NCBI GenBank assembly: GCA_016215405.1 | Contig: JACRJQ010000002.1 | Coordinates: forward strand, 1 to 64,000 | Length of the DNA stretch: 64,000 bases | Reading direction: 5' to 3' | Source of the DNA: Candidatus Tayloriibacteriota bacterium | GTDB taxonomy: Bacteria > Patescibacteria > Paceibacteria > UBA9973 > UBA6065 | Shown here: positions 59,124 through 64,000 of the stretch, piece by piece | Layout: the number at the start of each line of letters is the position of its first letter | Numbering within the stretch: the first letter of the stretch is position 1 | Position numbers and translations under genes: made by a program | The notes under the pieces: generated by a model | What the model saw: the letters and a program-made list of their open reading frames with translations, nothing else | Told to the model about the DNA's origin: nothing | Databases searched by the model: none

Positions 59124-60245
59124 TTAACTATCTGAATTCTCCACGAATTCGATAAGTCTCATTATCTGGGTATCGCTTATCCGATGAGTCACTGGCAGCA
59201 CCATGAGCCTTCTTTTTAGCTCATTTGCCTCAGGATATGCCGCGGGGTCGCAGGCCGGATGCCAGTGGCTCCAAAAGGGCTGGGAAATGCAGATTTTGTT
59301 CTCGATTAGAAGTCTATGCTTTCTCTCGGAATCGTCAACCACAATTGGAAAAAACAAGGGACATGCATCGGTGTCGATCTCAGTGAACATGGCTTTGATG
59401 CGATTAGGCTTCGCTTTTTCAAAAATCCTCAGATATCTCTTGTAGTTATCGTTCCGTGCGATCGCCAAGCTCTTCACGTCCGCGCTCTCTATCATCGCTT
59501 TCGCCAGCCTTGAGAGACCCAAGCCGTATCCGCCCACTTTGTCATGAAGCGCGCCAAAGGCTGCCTCGGTGGTCGTATCGGAGAGCATCTTTCTAATGTC
59601 GAATCCAGGCTTTATCCAACCGTTCCGAAAACCGAGGAATAAAAAGAAATCCAAGGCGGTCGCAGACGAGGGCGGCTCGGCCGTCGCAGGCAAACTGATC
59701 TTTTGATTGTTTGCTACGAGAGCGCCGCCGTGCGGTATTCCAAGAGCCTTTTTCAGGCTAAATACAGAGATATCGCCATAAGAGCCCAAAGGCGTCCCTT
59801 CGGGCGACCCGCCGCAGCAATGCGCGCAATCCTCTATGAAATAGATCTTTTCCTTCTTGCACAGCGCAGCGATCTCGCCGATGCGCTTCAGGGGAAATCC
59901 GAGATAGTGCGTCGCCAAGACAGCCGCAGTCGCTTCGGTCACAAGGACCTCGATCTCCTTTGGATCAACTTCCATCATGAAGTTGACTCTGTAAAAACGA
60001 GGTATGAAGCCGGCTTCTATCGCCGCTTGAATCTCCTCGCCGCATGAGTAGCTCGGGAGCAATATCTCCCTTTTCGGGGTAATCAAAGATATCGATTTCA
60101 TTCCAAGATAAAGGGCGTTGCGGCCGTACATTGTGAACACTGTCCGATCATCACTTAAAGGCTCCCACAATCCTCTAATAAAGCGGATCGGGTCTGCGGC
60201 TCCGAGCGACCCCTCGATATCGTAGTTTGAGCTAAATCTCTCCAT
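59124..60245 (-). CDS. DegT/DnrJ/EryC1/StrS-family PLP aminotransferase
   Basis: 373 residues. PLP-site features: FTMYGRNALYLGMKSI near the start, LPSYSCGEEIQAAIEAGFIP, FIEDCAHCCGG (Asp for the ring nitrogen) and VFSLKKALGIPHGGALV with the likely Schiff-base Lys. This fold-type I family usually aminates keto-sugars attached to nucleotides, and some members act in antibiotic pathways. The C-terminal half (WSHWHPACDPAAYPEANELK) also fits. It starts 4 bases after the 622-residue gene and lies in one operon with GTP cyclohydrolase II. The substrate is unknown. Confidence 0.85.
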   Translation of the reverse strand: MERFSSNYDIEGSLGAADPIRFIRGLWEPLSDDRTVFTMYGRNALYLGMKSISLITPKREILLPSYSCGEEIQAAIEAGFIPRFYRVNFMMEVDPKEIEVLVTEATAAVLATHYLGFPLKRIGEIAALCKKEKIYFIEDCAHCCGGSPEGTPLGSYGDISVFSLKKALGIPHGGALVANNQKISLPATAEPPSSATALDFFLFLGFRNGWIKPGFDIRKMLSDTTTEAAFGALHDKVGGYGLGLSRLAKAMIESADVKSLAIARNDNYKRYLRIFEKAKPNRIKAMFTEIDTDACPLFFPIVVDDSERKHRLLIENKICISQPFWSHWHPACDPAAYPEANELKRRLMVLPVTHRISDTQIMRLIEFVENSDS

Positions 60246-60249
60246 AAAA

Positions 60250-62118
60250 TCATATTTTAATATCGTAGGACTTTAGAAACCTGACTGGAAGAAACTGCAG
60301 TTTGTGGGACCTGGTTCCCTCCTCGGGGCCCAATTCTCCATCGTTGATAAATTTTACCCCGTGTTTTTGGGCCTTTTCAATGCAGTGGATATAGGTCGCA
60401 TCTGAAACGCCTTTTGCTCCGCCCTTATCGGGGTCGTTGATCCCTTTTGTGGAGTAGAGCACTGCCCATCCAGGAAAATTCGGACAGAAGTGTAAAATGA
60501 AAGCGCTCACAGGCCTTCCCTCCATATAGCCAATTTCAGCGCAAATGTGGTCCGGAGCTTTGGCGAGCCGCGCGGTCTTCTGGTAGACGTATTTTTCCTT
60601 TTCAGCCTTATACTTTTTATACTTGCTTCCTTGCGTTGCTTGCCAGCGATCAAGGACAGAAAAGGCGTCGCCGAGGCTCTCTTCCGTAAGTCTTTTGAAA
60701 ATCAGGCGCCCTTTCGCAAGGAGCCTATTCCTCGTGTTCCTCAGATTCGAAAAGTGCGCACCGGAAAGCTCCGCAAGCTTTGATGCATCATATATCGCCT
60801 CTTCTCTAGATCGCGGAACTATTCGCCAATCTTTGGCTAACGCGCTCTGATGCGATTTGACCCAATGCTCGCTGACGTTCTGTATTCTCACCTCGATATC
60901 TGGATTCTCTCTTTTTAATAGGCGAACGGTTTCGATGAGATCGTCGGGCGCGCCGATGACCCTTGGCGTAAAAAGAATGAGATCCTTGACTCCTATCCCG
61001 ATAACCGCTTGCCACCGTTCCGTCGAGGCAAAAAATATCTCATAGTCAAAGGCGAGATATGCCATGATGTGGTAGGCATTATGCTCGAAAATCGGGTCAG
61101 GTTCCCCGACATACAGTCCATCGAGAACTGCCCGAGCTTCCTCGATCGAGACGGGTATCTCTCGCAGATTCGCGCCCTTGCTCCTTAAAGATTCTTTTAT
61201 TCTTCCAGATCGATCCTTGGGATACATCACGGGTACAGAATGTTCTGGGTCGAGACGATAGATCAAGCCTCGTTCGTACATGCCCTCTGTCCAATACAGT
61301 AATCCGTTTCTGTGGCGTTTCGAGAAGATCCGTGCGAGCTTCTGATATGAGCCGAAAATAACAGAGACTCTTGCGTCTATCTCTTTTTCTTTCCACCCGA
61401 GGACGGTCTTATAGAATAACGAATCCCTCTTATACACCTGTTTGTAGACGGAATTGTCTTTGAAAGAAGGGTCCATAGCGACTCCGGATTCACCAATTTC
61501 AGCAACGCACTCAGGCACAGAAGACAGCAGCTGGGCAACGACTGCTCCACGGCCTTTATTCTCGATCTCATCGCGAAAAGAGGCGTAGTTTTTTGCGAGG
61601 TCGTCTTTGTATCCTGTGTTCTTAAGATGCTGCAGGTTCTCTATCAAGAGGTCGCTGAAATACGCGATCCCAGTCGCGTCGATGCCCATCTCCCGCGCGG
61701 CCAGCACCATGTCTGTAAAAGCGGCCGCTGCTCTGTGGGTATGAGGGCCGATGCATGAATTGAATCCGTACTGCCCGGCGCCCGTCCTGTAAGACGGGCA
61801 AAATATCGCAAAAAAAATAAGTGGCTCACCGGTAAGAACCGAATGCGCCACTTTCTCTTGAATCTGCCTGCTCGATGCCCCATCCCTGAATTCGGCATTG
61901 GTGGAGAGATTCATGAATGACCACCATCGTATAAGCACGGAGAGGACTTTGAGGTCGTCAGGTCCATACGCCGTCTTTTGGAACGTAACGGCCTTCCCGA
62001 TCCCGCTCTGCCGCGCAAAGGTGACAAGAGAGCCGAGGTCTTTTGGAAAAACGCGAAGCTCGGGCGCGCATTCTTCCACGGCCTCCCTCCACGTCATGAT
62101 TTTCTCGGGTGATAGCAT
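60250..62118 (-). CDS. Two-domain protein: unknown N-terminal domain plus DUF2156-like aminoacyltransferase domain
   Basis: 622 residues from the ATG at 62118. The longer frame would run into the tRNA, so I reject it. Residues 1-300 (LIFFAIFCPSYRTGAGQYGF, EMGIDATGIAYFSDLLIENL) match nothing I recognise. Residues 310-622 resemble DUF2156, the GNAT-like tandem fold of lysyl-phosphatidylglycerol synthases: YDASKLAELSGAHFSNLRNT, RNRLLAKG, VLDRWQATQG, EIGYMEGRPVSAFILHF and LQFLPVRFLKSYDI. Such domains often take an amino acid from aminoacyl-tRNA. No membrane helices are seen. The start lies 5 bases after a tRNA gene. An aminoacyl-tRNA-dependent role is inference. Confidence 0.75.
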   Translation of the reverse strand: MLSPEKIMTWREAVEECAPELRVFPKDLGSLVTFARQSGIGKAVTFQKTAYGPDDLKVLSVLIRWWSFMNLSTNAEFRDGASSRQIQEKVAHSVLTGEPLIFFAIFCPSYRTGAGQYGFNSCIGPHTHRAAAAFTDMVLAAREMGIDATGIAYFSDLLIENLQHLKNTGYKDDLAKNYASFRDEIENKGRGAVVAQLLSSVPECVAEIGESGVAMDPSFKDNSVYKQVYKRDSLFYKTVLGWKEKEIDARVSVIFGSYQKLARIFSKRHRNGLLYWTEGMYERGLIYRLDPEHSVPVMYPKDRSGRIKESLRSKGANLREIPVSIEEARAVLDGLYVGEPDPIFEHNAYHIMAYLAFDYEIFFASTERWQAVIGIGVKDLILFTPRVIGAPDDLIETVRLLKRENPDIEVRIQNVSEHWVKSHQSALAKDWRIVPRSREEAIYDASKLAELSGAHFSNLRNTRNRLLAKGRLIFKRLTEESLGDAFSVLDRWQATQGSKYKKYKAEKEKYVYQKTARLAKAPDHICAEIGYMEGRPVSAFILHFCPNFPGWAVLYSTKGINDPDKGGAKGVSDATYIHCIEKAQKHGVKFINDGELGPEEGTRSHKLQFLPVRFLKSYDIKI

Positions 62119-62122
62119 AGTG

Positions 62123-62195
62123 AGCCCAGGGATGGACTTGAACCACCGGCCTCCCGCATACGATGCAGGCGCTCTCTCTGCTGAGCTACCTGGGC
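62123..62195 (-). tRNA. tRNA-Thr (anticodon CGU)
   Basis: 73 bases with a full cloverleaf: acceptor GCCCAGG/CCTGGGC, D arm GCTC...GAGC, anticodon stem CCTGC/GCGGG around loop ATCGTAT (anticodon CGT), variable loop AGGCC and T arm GGTGG-TTCAAGT-CCATC. CCA is not encoded; the discriminator is T. It lies 6 bases after the adenylate-kinase-like gene and 5 bases before the next ATG, so it is embedded in the operon. It is the only tRNA found in the window. Confidence 0.95.
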
Positions 62196-62201
62196 ATTCC
62201 T

Positions 62202-62846
62202 TTAGACTAGCGCATTCACGACACATTGCAAGACATCTTCCGGTTTCTGTCCAGCATCAATGTCTGCTCTCGTCCTAGATGCGTCGCCAAGCGCGTCCAG
62301 CGTCTCTCTTAGCGATAGCGAGTGGTCGCGGTATCGCCTCTCGAGATTTTTGGGCTGATCGTCGTCCCGGACCTTCATCTCGCCTCCGCACGCAGGACAT
62401 CTACCGCCGACCGCTTCAGATGCCATAAACTGCGTAAGGCACTCGCCGCATATCCTTCTCAGAGATGCTCTGCGGAGGGCTTCTTTGAGGCCAAGGTCGA
62501 GAACGATGACCTTGTCAATTCGGATCGAAAGCGAATCGCAGAGCGTCAGAAATAGGCCAACTTCCCCTTTGTATTTCGGAAAGCCGTCAAGAATGACGCC
62601 TTTTGCCGCCGTGTCGCGAAGGCTGCGTAGCCTCGACTCGACCACTCTCGCTATGAGCTCAGGAGGATATTCGACGACGGCGTCCAAACAAGCCTTCAGA
62701 AGAATTCCGTCAGCTGTGCCCTTCGATATTTCGGATCTCGTTATGTTGCCTACGGAAAGATAGGAATATCCAGTTCGCGCGGACAGCTCGAGCGCGGTCT
62801 TCGTCTTGCCGCTCGTTGGCGGGCCATACATGATCACACAGTTCAT
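62202..62846 (-). CDS. Adenylate-kinase-like nucleotide kinase
   Basis: 214 residues. P-loop MYGPPTSGKTKTALEL, ILDGFPKYKGE (family DGFPR), and a Cys4 zinc LID CGEC...CPAC followed by RDDDQPKNLERRYRD. The NMP-site motif is SVGNITRSE where canonical enzymes have STGDLLR, and DGFPR has Lys for Arg. It may phosphorylate a modified nucleotide and not AMP. It is the first gene of the operon, with the tRNA 6 bases downstream. A TATATT box lies about 45 bases upstream. Confidence 0.85.
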   Translation of the reverse strand: MNCVIMYGPPTSGKTKTALELSARTGYSYLSVGNITRSEISKGTADGILLKACLDAVVEYPPELIARVVESRLRSLRDTAAKGVILDGFPKYKGEVGLFLTLCDSLSIRIDKVIVLDLGLKEALRRASLRRICGECLTQFMASEAVGGRCPACGGEMKVRDDDQPKNLERRYRDHSLSLRETLDALGDASRTRADIDAGQKPEDVLQCVVNALV

Positions 62847-62962
62847 AAAGAAAAAAGCTTAAGGTTCACGTTCGTACTCCGCAGCAATATAACCACACAA
62901 TCTGTAAATTGAACAGGTGCAGCGGCCTGGCGGAATGTCGGTGCTGCGGCAAGCGCAGACGC

Positions 62963-64000
62963 TTACTTTACTTCCGGGAGCTCTATATAGAACTGACTTC
63001 CCTTTCCTTCGCCTTCGGATTCCGCCCAGATGCGGCCGCCATGAGCCTCCATGATCTGCTTCGCTATAAAGAGGCCGAGGCCGGTGCCGTGGATGTTCGC
63101 CTCGTTCGCGGAAGGCGCCCTCGAGAACTTCTGGAAGAGTTTCGGCATGACGTCTGGCCTGATGCCGACGCCCGTGTCTGCGATTTTAAGGCGTACCGTT
63201 CCCTTCTTCGCGTCTTTCTCGAGAGAGACCGCAAGAGAACCTTCTTTCGTATATTTGACGGAGTTATCGATCGTGTTCATGACCACTTGCTTGAACTTGT
63301 CGGGGTCTGCCTTGATCTTGTATGTCTGACCGTCGTCGATCGAGACGACGAACTTGAGGCCCTTCGCGTCGATATTAGGTTTCTGCTCGTTAACCACCTC
63401 TTTGACCATGTCTTTGAAGTCGATCTCCCTGAGATCGTATTTCATCGTGCCGAGCTCAATGCGGGAGATGTTGAGATAGTCCTCGACGACATTCGCGAGC
63501 GTCTTTACCGACGTGAGTATCGTCTGCACGCCTTCTTTCACGCCTCCTTCTACCTTGCCATAGTCGCCCTCGAGTATGAGAGACGCGTTGCCCCTCATCG
63601 CGGCGAGAGGGCTTCGAAGCTGATGCGTAGCGAACGATACGAATTCCGTCTTCTGTATATCGAGCTCCTTGAGCCTCGCGTTCGCCTTTTCGAGCTGCTC
63701 TTTCTGGGTCTGTATGAGCTCTCGGGCCTCGACCTCTCTCTTGACGCTCTTTACAAGAAGATATCCGAACCCGAGCGAGAGAGCGAGCGTGACTCCGTTA
63801 AGCACTCGGTTAATCGGATTTCTAATGAAGAAAAATTGCGAACCAATGAGTATCACAAGACCGACGACAAGGGCCTGTGCGGCGATAAGTTTTATATTGA
63901 AAGCTTTATATCTTACGATTATATAGGTAAGAAATGCGATAAATATCGTCATTCCGAAGTATCCGTACTGCTCGATAGCGAAAGTATCAGGCTCTGCATC
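62963..64000 (-). CDS. Membrane sensor histidine kinase (5' end outside window)
   Basis: The frame is open to the window edge, and residues before the first ATG (63952) read as coding (AIEQYGYFG), so the start lies to the right. Visible: three or more membrane helices (FIAFLTYIIVRYKAF, LIAAQALVVGLVILIG, VLNGVTLALSLGFGYLL), a coiled linker, an H-box SFATHQLRSPLAAMRGNASL, the N-box VVMNTIDNSVKYTKEG, G1 ADTGVGIRPDVM and G2 GTGLGLFIAKQIME. The catalytic set is complete. It follows the style of the kinase at 16.1 kb. No response regulator is in view. Confidence 0.93.
   Translation of the reverse strand, partial: DAEPDTFAIEQYGYFGMTIFIAFLTYIIVRYKAFNIKLIAAQALVVGLVILIGSQFFFIRNPINRVLNGVTLALSLGFGYLLVKSVKREVEARELIQTQKEQLEKANARLKELDIQKTEFVSFATHQLRSPLAAMRGNASLILEGDYGKVEGGVKEGVQTILTSVKTLANVVEDYLNISRIELGTMKYDLREIDFKDMVKEVVNEQKPNIDAKGLKFVVSIDDGQTYKIKADPDKFKQVVMNTIDNSVKYTKEGSLAVSLEKDAKKGTVRLKIADTGVGIRPDVMPKLFQKFSRAPSANEANIHGTGLGLFIAKQIMEAHGGRIWAESEGEGKGSQFYIELPEVK

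Noticed and set aside
62119..62226. N-terminal extension of the 622-residue protein
   Set aside because: These codons are the tRNA-Thr gene, and the extension has no family support.
1..64000. Alternative genetic code (UGA as Gly or Trp)
   Set aside because: Intact genes end in TGA (for example the tktB and 15148 small gene overlaps), and the only in-frame TGA in a family match is in a gene with two other defects.

Overview
The window looks like a chromosome piece of a Patescibacteria/CPR bacterium, most likely a Parcubacteria-type lineage with moderate-to-high GC. The main reasons are a giant surface protein built from repeated GNVGIGTT-type modules with S74 chaperone domains, a split transketolase beside GAPDH, RpiB and Rpe, compact housekeeping enzymes (AspRS has lost its GAD insertion), LamG-domain secreted proteins and a type IV pilin-like protein. 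This placement comes from gene style and content, not from a marker phylogeny. No replication origin, rRNA, CRISPR array or prophage is seen. Arg codons are mostly AGG/AGA, and TGA is used as a stop.

Layout. 1-11.8 kb: the end of the giant repeat protein, then a secreted triple-LamG protein. 11.8-17.7 kb: a tightly overlapping operon for GAPDH and the non-oxidative pentose phosphate pathway, ending in a membrane histidine kinase. 17.7-26 kb: recR, dnaB, cysS, a CorA-like protein, a C-terminal processing protease, rplI, a dGTPase-like HD protein and rpmA. 26-36.5 kb: small envelope proteins, a lysozyme-like protein behind a strong promoter and structured leader, a DMT transporter, a methyltransferase, a pilin-LamG fusion, an M23 hydrolase activator, gltX and murG. 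36.7-40 kb: an ABC exporter, ftsW and an unassigned structured RNA with a consensus promoter. 40-42 kb: an AT-richer accessory patch with an IS1595-type transposase and a HEPN-like protein. 42-47.3 kb: a D,D-carboxypeptidase, scpB/scpA and a three-gene set resembling copper-handling secreted proteins. 47.6-55.4 kb: aspS behind a T-box leader, a GDSL hydrolase, trpS, three poorly known proteins, hisS and an MFS transporter. 55.4-57.3 kb: a 53-residue ORF, a NUDIX pseudogene, an intact NUDIX gene and a Gre-like protein. 57.3-62.85 kb: an unusual minus-strand operon. The right edge holds a partial histidine kinase.

The most interesting locus is the operon at 57.3-62.85 kb. In transcription order it holds an adenylate-kinase-like enzyme, tRNA-Thr(CGU), a 622-residue protein with a DUF2156-like (aminoacyl-tRNA-dependent transferase type) C-terminus, a DegT/DnrJ-type aminotransferase, a fusion of an adenylate-kinase-like domain with GTP cyclohydrolase II, and a DUF84-type ITP/XTP phosphatase. 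The gaps are 3-6 bases or overlaps. I infer, without proof, a nucleotide-derived biosynthetic or modification pathway that may use an aminoacyl-tRNA.

Two window-wide signals also stand out. About twenty genes have a TATAAT-like hexamer only 6-9 bases before the start codon, which predicts widespread leaderless mRNAs. Dispersed intergenic repeats keep hairpins through paired base changes.
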